Shown: one piece after another, positions 34,901 through 43,308 of the stretch
Numbering within the stretch: position 1 is the stretch's first letter
Layout: every line of letters begins with the position of its first letter
Assembly: GCA_029959615.1 (NCBI GenBank)
Contig: JASCOD010000002.1
Coordinates: forward strand, 186,001-250,000
Direction: 5' to 3'
Source: Flavobacteriaceae bacterium PS02338
GTDB lineage: Bacteria > Bacteroidota > Bacteroidia > Sphingobacteriales > Sphingobacteriaceae
DNA length: 64,000 nucleotides
Program-made: the position numbers and the translations under genes
The notes under the pieces: generated by a model
Database searches by the model: none
The model's input: only the letters and a program-made list of their open reading frames with translations
What the model was told of the DNA's origin: nothing

Positions 34901-37533
34901 TCCATTTGATGATTTTTTCCCGTGACTAGCATGCCAGTCATTTTATCCCCTTGTGGAGATTTGATGCCGAAATAGTTATCATAAACATGGTAAGGAATGC
35001 TAAAATTATCGATGCTGAAATTGCCGCCTGGTTCGAATATTTTAGTGGTGATGTTTGCCCTCAGTATGCCTGGAGCAGCCATGTTGTCGTTCAAATTGGT
35101 ATTTACCGTGGCTACACCTGTCTCATTTAACGTACCTTCAAATACGGTTTTAAGCTGCGTATCGAACTGTACAATTGGATTATAAAATGAGTAGTCTTTA
35201 AAATTAGGGAAAGAGGTTTCGCCTTTGCTTAAGTTGATGTCTACTTTGGCTTTTAGGTTTTGTGCCGGCGTACCAAACAACCATTTAGCAGATAAGCTCG
35301 CTGTCGAAACTCGTCCGTTACCTAGATATTTTTTGCCACCTAAATCAAAGTTAATTTTGATACGATTAGGGGTAACGGTTTCAATTTTAAGGTTTTTGCT
35401 GAAAGTAGCACCACCTGCTTTAAATTTCGCTTGCCATCCGCCAGTTGGCGCTGTACTCTCTGTAGCAGTTTTAAAAGTGTAAAATCCGTTTACTGGTTTA
35501 GTATTACTTTGCTTTTTAACCAGTTGTCCTTTAGGATTGTAAAGTTCGAAAATAACAGGGTAGTTGGCAGGTAGTTTTTTCAGTTTATCTTCTAGAATGA
35601 ACGATAGATAAATGCTGTCGCCTGGTCGCCAAACTCCACGTTCACCATAGATAAATCCTTTGATGCCATTTTGTACAATATCACCACCTACATCAAATCT
35701 TGATAGCGGTAGCGAGTTGCCATCATCCAATTTTAAATAGCCACGTTCATTACCATTTTTAGCAACCAATAAGAAAGGCTTTCTTTTCAGAGAGAAGCTA
35801 GCCAGTCCATCACCATCTGTTTTTACAGTGGTGAGCACTTGTTTTTGGTAATCTAGTAATTCTATACTTACACCACTTAGTGGTTTGGCAGAGAGTAAAT
35901 CGGTAGCCACCACCAACATACTTTCATCATTGCCTCTTTTTGCAATGAGGCCGATGTTTGAAGAAAGAAGGTTTCTGTGCGCCCACCTTTCGCTGGTGTA
36001 GTAAGATGACGTACAAGGATCTTCGCGTTCGCTCCAACGGTAACCGCGAGGGTAATAATTTTGATAATTATTCCAGAAATCATCATCCTCATCTATTTTC
36101 TCGCCGTAATCGTAACCGCCATATTCTTCATCTCCATCATTTGTAGTATTTCTATTATTTGTTTGATTGCAGTTAAATAAAGCGTAAGACTGTTTAAACA
36201 TAATGCTTACTCGGTACATGGCACCAGGTTCGGTTTTAATCAACTTGTCTAAATCGAGGGTAAACCTGTTCTTTTTGTGGAGATCTAAGGATTTGTCTTC
36301 GCTCAAATGAATAGTCTTTTGTAAAATAGGCTTGGCTACACGACGTAATTCATTTCCTTCCTTATAATTGTTTACTTGGAAGAACTGAGGGATATTATCT
36401 TGATAAATTTTGATAATAGTAACATCAACGGCTTTTAAGTTCACCGCTTCAAAAGGTAAAACCAATTTCCCAGAGTTAGGCAGGATAGTACCAGCGCCTG
36501 CAATAGTTACTGCCGGTTTTTTGTTTTCGAAAATAACATTAGCGCTTTTTGCCGATTGCAGGTTTTTACCGTTGATATTGGTAATTGTATTACTGATGAT
36601 CACATTGTAATTGCCTTCCAAGGCATCAGGGGCATACACTTTAATCTGACTGCCGTCGATAGTAAATCTTAAATCGCTTAAACTCCCCACATTAATTAAA
36701 CCAGCTAGATCTTGTGTTACACTTATAGGTTCGGAGCATTGGATTAATATATAATCTTCTTGTTGCTGTACCGCTTTAATGGCTAAAACTTTGAATACAT
36801 TTAATGCTGGTATCTCCAGTGTAGTTTCTCCTTTGTCATCATCAGCTCCAACGGCATCACCATCCCAGTTTAAGCTTAATTTGGCATTTGTTTTTTTAAT
36901 GCTGTCTATCGTAAAAGTGGAGGTTTGTTTTTGAGGATGATGGTTCCATTTGATTTTCAGCTTTTGCGGAGATTTGATGGAAAGTACTTTCTCAATATTT
37001 TGTGTGTCTTCGGCATCTGCTGTGCTGATTTCACCCGTTAACTTCATTAAATCTAGGGAAGTGTTGTTTTGAGAAACCAAACCGTTCTCTGTAAAAGCAA
37101 TGCCTGGTTTAATCACTTTAAAATCGAATTCAAATTCTTCTAAGTTTTCTTCTACAGGTGTGATCTTGGCCAAATTTAAAGTCGCTTCATACTTTTGATC
37201 GGGTGTTAAGTTTTCCTCTGGACGGAATTCTACCGTTTGGGCATCTACCCAATAGGTTTTGCCTTTAATGCTAGGGGAGAAATCAAATAGTTTTTGATCG
37301 GTTTCCCCTAAATCGGTAGTGTTACTTACTGAATTTGCTAGGTGAACTCTAATATAGCTTTTTTTGGAAATGATACCCGAGGTATAGGCATCGATATACT
37401 TTGCAAATTGGGTTTGGTCTTGTTTTTTATCCTTTTTAAGTAGGAAATAACCTGTAACTATAACAGCTAAGACAATAACGCCAATTACAATTACCTTAAG
37501 AGTGGGGCGTTGAGTAGATTTTTGTTGGTTCAT
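31954..37533 (-). CDS. Alpha-2-macroglobulin family protein (bacterial, YfhM-like)
   Basis: An 1859-residue periplasmic protease-trap. It has an N-terminal membrane anchor (about residues 13-32; KVIVIGVIVLAVIVTGYFLL) instead of a lipobox, tandem macroglobulin-type beta domains, a bait-like region, the A2M domain (LVVVGNAQGGG... to PVVKFMGPFQLG) and the thioester domain with the intact C-V-E-Q motif in PHGCVEQTTSG (Cys about residue 1410), followed by the alpha/alpha-barrel thioester domain and receptor-like C-terminus. It is upstream of pbpC, as in proteobacteria, where the pair is thought to protect and repair the cell envelope after protease attack. Confidence 0.92.
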   Translation of the reverse strand: MNQQKSTQRPTLKVIVIGVIVLAVIVTGYFLLKKDKKQDQTQFAKYIDAYTSGIISKKSYIRVHLANSVSNTTDLGETDQKLFDFSPSIKGKTYWVDAQTVEFRPEENLTPDQKYEATLNLAKITPVEENLEEFEFDFKVIKPGIAFTENGLVSQNNTSLDLMKLTGEISTADAEDTQNIEKVLSIKSPQKLKIKWNHHPQKQTSTFTIDSIKKTNAKLSLNWDGDAVGADDDKGETTLEIPALNVFKVLAIKAVQQQEDYILIQCSEPISVTQDLAGLINVGSLSDLRFTIDGSQIKVYAPDALEGNYNVIISNTITNINGKNLQSAKSANVIFENKKPAVTIAGAGTILPNSGKLVLPFEAVNLKAVDVTIIKIYQDNIPQFFQVNNYKEGNELRRVAKPILQKTIHLSEDKSLDLHKKNRFTLDLDKLIKTEPGAMYRVSIMFKQSYALFNCNQTNNRNTTNDGDEEYGGYDYGEKIDEDDDFWNNYQNYYPRGYRWSEREDPCTSSYYTSERWAHRNLLSSNIGLIAKRGNDESMLVVATDLLSAKPLSGVSIELLDYQKQVLTTVKTDGDGLASFSLKRKPFLLVAKNGNERGYLKLDDGNSLPLSRFDVGGDIVQNGIKGFIYGERGVWRPGDSIYLSFILEDKLKKLPANYPVIFELYNPKGQLVKKQSNTKPVNGFYTFKTATESTAPTGGWQAKFKAGGATFSKNLKIETVTPNRIKINFDLGGKKYLGNGRVSTASLSAKWLFGTPAQNLKAKVDINLSKGETSFPNFKDYSFYNPIVQFDTQLKTVFEGTLNETGVATVNTNLNDNMAAPGILRANITTKIFEPGGNFSIDNFSIPYHVYDNYFGIKSPQGDKMTGMLVTGKNHQMDIVNVNRDGVLLNANKTVTVALYKIQWRWWWEQNNQENYANFTQNEYNKLIKVDQVEMVKGKAKWDLRVDEPEWGRYLVVVGNAQGGGHFAAREVYIDWPGWAQREQGSNPTEAAMLSFTANKAKYNVGEEVTLTIPSPENGRALISIENGSRVVKTFWTDTKKGQTQFSFKAEKTMTPNVFANVTLLQPHSQTVNDMPIRMYGAIPLSIENPETILKPQIAIAKELRPETESSLAISEANGKAMTYTIAIVDEGLLDLTRFQTPNPHASFYAREGLGVKTWDLFDQVLGAWGGKLERILSIGGDGAINKNINPAKANRFKPVVKFMGPFQLGKGEKKTHQFKLPQYIGSVKVMVVAGNDGAYGQAEKAVEVKKPIMLLASVPRVIGPGESFTLPVNVFATNNNIKNVSVSLQTNNLQINQTNKQSLSFAKAGDQLTYFNVTAPNNTGIAKIKIIAQSGSERTVSDVELDIRNPNPIVTNVISAVIQPNQSWSSDYKAIGTSGTNSGSLEVSSIPPINLEKRITYLIQYPHGCVEQTTSGIFPQLYLDRLSALSEQKKTQIERNVKAGINKLKGFQTTEGGLAYWPGDSKADEWGTNYAGHFLIEAQESGYSLPVGLFDGLIRYLKNKANNWSPNANNFYGGDLSQAYRLYVLALAKKPEMAAMNRLRAFEYLTDAAKWRLAAAYQLAGQTGAANSLTKGLATQVEAYQQLGGTYGSDLRDQAMIMETLTLMGQKNRALQLLNKVAAKLGEDQWYSTQTTAYSLLAIAKFCGEQKSSRQLNFQYVLDGAKGSVNNNQYYSSTPINFKGSKASITNRSNAVLFAKLIVQGRPATGQNDFLPNNPDLLLMEVNYKNMKGQVLNPAQLKQGQDFYAEVSVKNTGRQGLYEQMALTQIFPSGWEIINTRLHDNEGAFTTSAYDYQDIRDDRVLTYFNLRENETKTFRVLLNASYLGKFYLSNVQCEAMYNNSISAAKAGFWVEVNK

Positions 37534-37843
37534 ACGCTAAATAGACTTTAGATATGAAGATAACGAAAAAACTGCTGAATTGTTGGGTAGGTTTTTCGGT
37601 TAATTGATGATTTGTTTAATCGGTTAACTAACCACTGGAAATTGATTATTTTCCCGCTGATTTCCGCAGATTTAGGCTGAGTTGTCTTGTTGTGCTAGTT
37701 GCGAACTATAGACTGATAACTGTAAACTGGTTAATCTCCCGCTGATGCCGCAGATTATCGCTGATTTGGTTAGTGCCACTATGAAAGCTGGGAATTGTTA
37801 ACTGATACCTGACCACTAATCCCTAACCCCTAGTTCCTAATCC
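37534..37843. repeat. Intergenic low-complexity repeat block upstream of the A2M gene
   Basis: This 310-bp gap has no gene. It holds two copies of a TCCCGCTGAT..CGCAGATT..GCTGA element (37652-37680 and 37736-37767), GGTTAACTAACC and ACTGATAACTGTAAACTGG words, and from about 37798 a run of ACTGATACCTGACCACTAAT / CCCTAACCCCTAGTTCC words. Such words recur in at least five other gaps of the window. Confidence 0.7.
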
Positions 37844-38248
37844 CTACTTAATCATCACTCCAGGTTTGTTCAATACCGGAATTCTAATCAGATTAGTGTC
37901 CACAATACTTTCTGGAAGGAAAATGAATTTCTTGTCGTAGATGGTGCTACCAATGTAATAGCTTAACCAGTATTCATTCGTTAAGCCAAAAACAGCAGGG
38001 TCAATGGCTTCTACACCTGCCGAGCTTTGCGCATCAACATTACCAATAAAATGCCTTAATAATGATGTTTTTACCTGCTTGCCATCTTTTTCGCCGTAGC
38101 CCTTAGAGGTAATTAATACATTGGTAATAGGCTCATTTTTGAAGTTAACAAGATAAACTGTCCAATTTTTTACTTCTGGTGTTTCACTCATTAAAACCAC
38201 CGCAATGGCTACATCTTCTACAATATTTTCGGGTAAATCTGCCTTCAA
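37844..38248 (-). CDS. Conserved-looking hypothetical protein (134 aa)
   Basis: A soluble 134-residue protein with a regular alternating hydrophobic pattern (AIAVVLM, WTVYLVNF, NVLITSKGYG, YWLSYYIGSTIYDKKFIF) suggesting a beta-rich single domain. There is no signal peptide or recognised motif. The first codon is TTG at 38246-38248; an in-frame ATG (residue 20, 38191) would cut into the first predicted strand. It lies downstream of topA, separated by a short word-repeat gap (38249-38322). I do not recognise the family. Confidence 0.65.
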   Translation of the reverse strand: MKADLPENIVEDVAIAVVLMSETPEVKNWTVYLVNFKNEPITNVLITSKGYGEKDGKQVKTSLLRHFIGNVDAQSSAGVEAIDPAVFGLTNEYWLSYYIGSTIYDKKFIFLPESIVDTNLIRIPVLNKPGVMIK

Positions 38249-38322
38249 AATTGGTTAACTGTTAAATGGTTAATCGTTTGCTGTTATGAATCCTGAACTG
38301 ACAACTGATACCTAACCACTAA

Positions 38323-40860
38323 TTATTTCTTCTTCGCTGCTGCTTTCTTTTTCGCTGGTGCTTTTTTCTTTGCTTCGAAAGCATCTGGTTTTTGAGCTAC
38401 AATTAATGCTTTTACTGCATCTAGTGAGATGCTAGCCAATTCCTCAGTTGTATATTTTTGCTTTGTAGCTGGATTGCTGCCCAATTTAAGCATGTCTTTC
38501 CCTAAACGGATGAACGGTCCCCATCTACCATTTTCAATAGCAATTTTAAGTTCTGGCCATTGTTGTATGAAACGGTTATTTTCCTTTTCAATCTTCTTAC
38601 TGATCAGTTCGTTGATGTCGTTCTGTGAAAGATTGTCAAAGTTGTAAGCCTTAGGCACATTGATAAACAAATCATTCCATTTAATAAATGGTCCAAATCT
38701 TCCCGTTCCTTTGGTTACAGGTAAGTTTTGATAATGAGCAACCGGTGCATCAGCATCAATTTTTTCATCTATGATTACTACAGCCTTATCAAAATCTATA
38801 GTTAAAGGATCTAAATTTTTAGGGATAGAAATGAAAGTATCACCCCATTTTACATAAGGTCCAAAACGGCCTAACCCGACCGAAACTTCTTTACCCTTGT
38901 AGTCTTCCAGTTGGAAAGGCAATTTGAATAAGTCTAAAGCTTCTTCTAACGTGATGGTACCAACCGATTGAACCTTAGTTAAGCTAGCGTAACGCGGTTT
39001 TTCTTCTTCATTATCGCTAATCTCGCCAATTTGAACTAGCGGACCAAAACGACCAACCTTAGTATAAACGTTTTTACCGGTTTCAGGATCTGTGCCTAAC
39101 AAACGTTCTCCAGTAGCCCTGTCAGCATTTTCGATAGTATTTTCTACTTCACTATGAAATGGCTTGTAGAAAGAGTGGAGCATCTTTGTCCATTCTTGTA
39201 AACCTTGTGCTATCTCATCGAACTGCTTCTCCACATTTGCAGTGAAATTAAAATCAACGATACCTTTGAAATGTTCTACCAAGAAATCGTTAACCACTTC
39301 GCCTATATCGGTAGGGAAGAGCTTCGATTTTTCTGCTCCGGTAATTTCCGACTTTTGTTGTTTACTGATTTTTCCGTTAGTTAATGAGAAAGCAAGGAAG
39401 TCTCTTTTCTTTCCATCTCTATCTTCTTTAACAACGTAACCTCTATTTTGTATGGTAGAAATAGTTGGTGCATAAGTAGAAGGACGACCGATGCCTAATT
39501 CTTCTAATTTCTTAACCAAACTAGCCTCTGTATAACGTGCTGGGGGTCTAGAAAAACGCTCTGTAGCCAACATTTCCTTTAATTCAAGCGGCTGACCTAC
39601 GCTTAAAGGAGGCAGCAAGTTATTCTCGTTCTCATCTTCTTCATCATCTGTAGATTCTAGGTATACTTTTAAGAAACCATCAAATTTCAATACTTCGCCT
39701 TCTGCACCGAAAATTTCTTTTCTGCTATTTACACCAATGTCTACAGTTGTTTTTTCAAACACAGCTTCGCTCATTTGAGAAGCAATGGCACGTTTCCAAA
39801 TTAATTCATATAGGCGCTTCTCAGAAGAATCGCCATTCAGTGTATGTTGGTCAAAATAAGTAGGGCGGATGGCCTCGTGAGCTTCTTGTGCACCTGCAGA
39901 TTTCGTTTTATAAACTCTTGGTTGGTGGTATTGATTACCATACGCCGATTTAATTTCGGCAGCTGCTGCGGCAATAGCGGTTTCCGATAAGTTTACCGAA
40001 TCGGTACGCATATAGGTAATCTTACCGTTTTCGTAAAGTCTCTGTGCAATCTGCATGGTTCTAGCTACCGAGTAGCCTAGTTTTCTTGATGCTTCCTGTT
40101 GTAAAGTAGAAGTAGTAAACGGAGCAGCAGGATTTCTCTTTGCTGGTTTAACTTCTAAATTATTTACCTTGAAATTAGCACCAATACAGTCTTGAAGGAA
40201 CTTTTCAGCTTCTTCTGCTTTTTCGAAACGTTGCGGTAATTCCGCTTTTACTATTCCTTTCCCAGCAATAAACTGGGCAGTGATTTTAAATGCTGCCGTA
40301 GCGTCGAATTTATTTACTTCTCTTTCTCTATCTACAATTAAGCGTACAGCCACCGACTGTACACGGCCTGCAGATAAAGATGGTTTTACTTTTTTCCATA
40401 GTACTGGTGAAAGTTCGAAACCTACCAAACGGTCCAAAACCCTACGAGCCTGTTGTGCATATACTAGGTTATAGTCGATGCCTCGGGGTGTTTCAATCGC
40501 TTTTAAGATAGCTGGCTTGGTAATTTCGTGAAATACAATTCGTTTGGTATTCTCTTTCTTTAAGCCTAAAGTCTCAAATAAGTGCCAAGAAATGGCCTCT
40601 CCCTCGCGGTCCTCATCGGATGCTAACCATACCGTTTCGGCTCCCTTAGCTAATTTTTTTAATTCTGATACCACCTGTTTTTTATCGGCAGGCACCTCAT
40701 AAGTTTGCGAAAAATCATTGTCCACATCAATTCCCATGTCGCCCTTCACCAAATCGCGAATATGGCCATAGCTAGATTTTACCAGGAAATCTTTTCCAAG
40801 GTATCCTTCTATGGTTTTTGCTTTTGCGGGGGACTCAACTATCAATAAATTTTTTGCCAT
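38323..40860 (-). CDS. topA: DNA topoisomerase I
   Basis: An ~845-residue type IA topoisomerase that relaxes negative supercoils. N-terminal Toprim domain (LLIVESPAKAKTIEGYLG, WLASDEDREGEAISWHL), catalytic Tyr in KITYMRTDSVNLS, and AGRVQSVAVRLIVDRE. The C-terminus has four cysteine-free repeats around GRFGPLVQIGE, GRFGPYVKWGD, GRFGPFIKWND and GRWGPFIRLGK instead of zinc fingers, then a Lys/Ala tail (APAKKKAAAKKK). The ATG at 40860 (MAKNLLIVE) is used; the frame extends to a TTG at 40908 but without conservation. Confidence 0.96.
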   Translation of the reverse strand: MAKNLLIVESPAKAKTIEGYLGKDFLVKSSYGHIRDLVKGDMGIDVDNDFSQTYEVPADKKQVVSELKKLAKGAETVWLASDEDREGEAISWHLFETLGLKKENTKRIVFHEITKPAILKAIETPRGIDYNLVYAQQARRVLDRLVGFELSPVLWKKVKPSLSAGRVQSVAVRLIVDREREVNKFDATAAFKITAQFIAGKGIVKAELPQRFEKAEEAEKFLQDCIGANFKVNNLEVKPAKRNPAAPFTTSTLQQEASRKLGYSVARTMQIAQRLYENGKITYMRTDSVNLSETAIAAAAAEIKSAYGNQYHQPRVYKTKSAGAQEAHEAIRPTYFDQHTLNGDSSEKRLYELIWKRAIASQMSEAVFEKTTVDIGVNSRKEIFGAEGEVLKFDGFLKVYLESTDDEEDENENNLLPPLSVGQPLELKEMLATERFSRPPARYTEASLVKKLEELGIGRPSTYAPTISTIQNRGYVVKEDRDGKKRDFLAFSLTNGKISKQQKSEITGAEKSKLFPTDIGEVVNDFLVEHFKGIVDFNFTANVEKQFDEIAQGLQEWTKMLHSFYKPFHSEVENTIENADRATGERLLGTDPETGKNVYTKVGRFGPLVQIGEISDNEEEKPRYASLTKVQSVGTITLEEALDLFKLPFQLEDYKGKEVSVGLGRFGPYVKWGDTFISIPKNLDPLTIDFDKAVVIIDEKIDADAPVAHYQNLPVTKGTGRFGPFIKWNDLFINVPKAYNFDNLSQNDINELISKKIEKENNRFIQQWPELKIAIENGRWGPFIRLGKDMLKLGSNPATKQKYTTEELASISLDAVKALIVAQKPDAFEAKKKAPAKKKAAAKKK

Positions 40861-40908
40861 TAACTCAGGTTTTTGTGCAAATAAAACTATAAAAACTGCC
40901 AATATCAA

Positions 40909-41170
40909 AATTGGAGGTGTTTTTTTTGATAAAAGTGTATGTGGGGTTAACTGGTCACCTGTTTAAATTGGTTAATTGTTTGATGGTCTATAGTTATAGA
41001 TGGGAAGTCAGAAAGCTAGTTGTTGATAGCCTATAGTTATTGGTTAACCGTTTAAATTGGTTAATTGTTGATAGTTTATAGAAAGTAATTGAGATAAGTT
41101 AGATAGGAGAGCTGGGGGTATTTGGTGCTAACTACTGATCCCTTGCCACTAATTCCTAATCCCTGAATTT
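40909..41170. repeat. Low-complexity GGTTAATTG / TAGTTATAG word block upstream of topA
   Basis: No gene in this gap. It holds repeated words (GGTTAATTGTTTGATGG, GGTTAACCG, TTGGTTAATTGTTGATAG, CTATAGTTAT) and ends near the next gene with CTACTGATCCCTTGCCACTAATTCC-type words (positions 41130-41165). Confidence 0.6.
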
Positions 41171-41842
41171 TTATTTCCAACTAGCTAGCTGCATTTTGTA
41201 GGTGAAGCCTCTTTTAGTTCTACCAGTATTGATGTCTTTGTCTATAGCTTTTACCTCTTTAATAACCAAGCCAATATTTTTAGCATAGGTTTCATCGTAG
41301 ATGTCTTCCCTAATCAGGTTGATTTCGCTATATTGTTGGATAGAAATGGTAGAATCTAACCTGTTGGTACCAATGGTTAAAGGAACATCAAGTTCTTTCA
41401 CCTCATGGCGCCATTCTTCTAAGTCATTATAAAGGTTGCCGTTCCAGTTAGATTGTAAAGTGATAGGGAATACCAAACGTACATACGTTTTGTTATCAAT
41501 CACTTCTTCCGCTCTATAGTTAATAATTTTTCTGGTAATCAACTTTTGGAAGAACCAATCTTGAGTAGCTGTTTTCTTGTAGCGCTCAATTCTATACGTC
41601 TCATTACCTCTGGAATCCGTAAATTTGTTGGTAACGGTATCCTTTAGTTGAAATAGGTAATTGGTAATAGAATTATTAAAATCACTATAAACGGTAGAAT
41701 CTACATTATAAATAACTACATGGCTCTCCTTTAACGGAAAGTAATTAAAGCCCATAGCTGGCTTAGGCGCATTTTCTAATTTATTGCAAGCAAGTAGCAA
41801 CAAACATCCAAGCCAAAGTATCCCAATTACGCTTTTGTTCAT
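41171..41842 (-). CDS. Hypothetical lipoprotein
   Basis: A ~223-residue protein with a lipoprotein signal (MNKSVIGILWLGCLLLLAC, Cys about residue 19). The mature part has paired aromatic/beta segments (NYFPLKESHVVIYNVDSTVY, RIERYKKTATQDWFFQKL, INLIREDIYDETYAKNIGLV) as in Bacteroidota lipoproteins of unknown function. After Cys comes NKLENAPK without the acidic surface-export pattern, so it is probably periplasm-facing. The ATG at 41842 is chosen over a TTG at 41854; a -7 box lies at 41852-41859. Confidence 0.75.
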   Translation of the reverse strand: MNKSVIGILWLGCLLLLACNKLENAPKPAMGFNYFPLKESHVVIYNVDSTVYSDFNNSITNYLFQLKDTVTNKFTDSRGNETYRIERYKKTATQDWFFQKLITRKIINYRAEEVIDNKTYVRLVFPITLQSNWNGNLYNDLEEWRHEVKELDVPLTIGTNRLDSTISIQQYSEINLIREDIYDETYAKNIGLVIKEVKAIDKDINTGRTKRGFTYKMQLASWK

Positions 41843-41851
41843 AGTAATTAC

Positions 41852-41859
41852 CAAATATA
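41852..41859 (-). promoter_or_regulatory. Bacteroidota -7 box for the lipoprotein gene
   Basis: Minus strand TATATTTG matches TAnnTTTG, nine bases before the ATG at 41842. Confidence 0.5.
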
Positions 41860-41893
41860 GAAAAATGATTGAAAATGAAGACTAGCTATCTAT

Positions 41894-42541
41894 TTATTGT
41901 TTTTCGGCATTTTCTTTCTTGGCAATCAACTCTACATGTTGTGTAAGCTCTCTGGTATAACTATCTAGCATGGTGGTAGCCGTTTTCATGTAATCTACAA
42001 TTTGCGCCATGTGCTGCAATGAATCGGGAGTTTGGTCTAACAGTTCCGTAATGCCCATTAATTGGGTAATGGGTTGGCGAAGACCGTGTGAAATCTTGAA
42101 CAATAAGGATTGTAATTCCTCAATGCGTTGAATCTTATGTTGTTCGGCTGCTTTTTTATCGTTGATCAGTGTCCTTATCGAAAAATATTGCTTCTCTTTT
42201 TGCTGATATTCATATACTGGGAAAATAACGGTGTCTACCCAGTAAAAACTCCCATTTTTAGCTTTGTTTCGTATTTCTCCCTGCCAAATGTTGCCTTTGC
42301 CCACGGTGCGCCACATCTCTTTAAAAAAGTCCTTAGAATGCAGCCCTGAATTAATGATGTTGTGATTAGCTCCGATCAGCTCGTCTCTATGATAGCCGGA
42401 AACTTCGCAAAACTTCTCATTGGCATATAAGATTATCCCCTTAAGATTGGTAAGAGAATAGATTACGTTGTGATCCCTATGCTTATCTTCGTGATTGAGT
42501 AGCAGCCTGAGGTCTGAGAAACTAGATTTTCCGATGTCCAT
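41894..42541 (-). CDS. PAS-domain protein with histidine-kinase dimerisation helix but no ATPase domain
   Basis: A 215-residue protein. A PAS/PAC sensor domain covers about residues 25-130 (VIYSLTNLKGIILYANEKF, SGYHRDELIGANHNI, YWVDTVIFPVYEY). It is followed by a HisKA-like H-box, FKISHGLRQPITQLMGITELL, with the candidate phospho-acceptor His152 and a second helix (about 175-205). The protein ends before any N, G1 or G2 box, so it cannot phosphorylate itself in the usual way. No signal peptide. It could be a phosphotransfer, adaptor or decoy protein. Confidence 0.82.
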   Translation of the reverse strand: MDIGKSSFSDLRLLLNHEDKHRDHNVIYSLTNLKGIILYANEKFCEVSGYHRDELIGANHNIINSGLHSKDFFKEMWRTVGKGNIWQGEIRNKAKNGSFYWVDTVIFPVYEYQQKEKQYFSIRTLINDKKAAEQHKIQRIEELQSLLFKISHGLRQPITQLMGITELLDQTPDSLQHMAQIVDYMKTATTMLDSYTRELTQHVELIAKKENAEKQ

Positions 42542-42704
42542 GTATATAAATTCGAAAGCTTGCTAAACTAGAAAAAATACACCTATCTATTTCAAAAAGT
42601 GATAATTCTTGGCGTAAAATGATAAATAAATGATTTTAAATTGATGCGTTTTTAAATGCTGAAACGTTTATTTGTATATTCGTTTAAAATAAATATAGCA
42701 CACC

Positions 42705-43223
42705 ATGATCAATACCTTGTTAATTGTACTGGGCTTACTTGTAGCCCCTAATCCCCCTAAAGATATTTACAGCTTTTCTTTTAAAACCTTGGATGGCAAA
42801 GAGGTAAAGCTGTCTAAATTTAAAGGGAAGAAAATCCTAATTGTAAACACGGCTTCTAAATGTGGCTATACCAAGCAGTACGAAGATTTAGAAAAACTAC
42901 ATAAACAATACGGCAAAGAGGTGGTATTGATCGGTTTTCCTTCGGCAAATTTTGGTGGACAAGAATTAGGTTCTAATGCCGAAATCAAGGAATTTTGCAG
43001 CAGTAAATTTAATACCACATTTTTAATTGCCGAAAAGAGTGAAGTAAAAGGCGATAGCATTTCTCCTTTGTTCCAATATTTAACTTCGCAGACCAACCCA
43101 GATTTTACAGGCGATATCAAGTGGAATTTCGAAAAGTTCCTTATCAACGAAAAAGGGCAGTTAGTACACCGTTATCGTTCTGCCGTGAAGCCACTTGATG
43201 AGCAGATTGTAAAGAACTTTTAA
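42705..43223 (+). CDS. Glutathione peroxidase family thiol peroxidase (exported)
   Basis: A 172-residue thioredoxin-fold peroxidase. The peroxidatic residue is Cys53 in NTASKCGYTKQY (Cys, not selenocysteine); tetrad partners are in GGQELGSN and IKWNFEKFL. The second conserved loop reads FPSANFGGQ, with Ser where many members have Cys. A short hydrophobic N-terminus (MINTLLIVLGLLVAP) looks like a signal or anchor, so the protein probably acts in the periplasm with thioredoxin-like reductants. It ends before a clear terminator. Confidence 0.92.
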   Translation: MINTLLIVLGLLVAPNPPKDIYSFSFKTLDGKEVKLSKFKGKKILIVNTASKCGYTKQYEDLEKLHKQYGKEVVLIGFPSANFGGQELGSNAEIKEFCSSKFNTTFLIAEKSEVKGDSISPLFQYLTSQTNPDFTGDIKWNFEKFLINEKGQLVHRYRSAVKPLDEQIVKNF

Positions 43224-43249
43224 TCAATTTTTATGGGCAATCTAAGGAG

Positions 43250-43292
43250 CGAGAAATCTGTTTTTTCATTACAGTATTTCTCGTTATTTTTT
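43250..43292 (+). terminator. Intrinsic terminator after the glutathione peroxidase gene
   Basis: Stem CGAGAAAT (43250-43257) with ATTTCTCG (43276-43283), extended by CTG/CAG, followed by TTATTTTTTT. Confidence 0.75.
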
Positions 43293-43308
43293 TAATCAAT
43301 GCTAGTAA

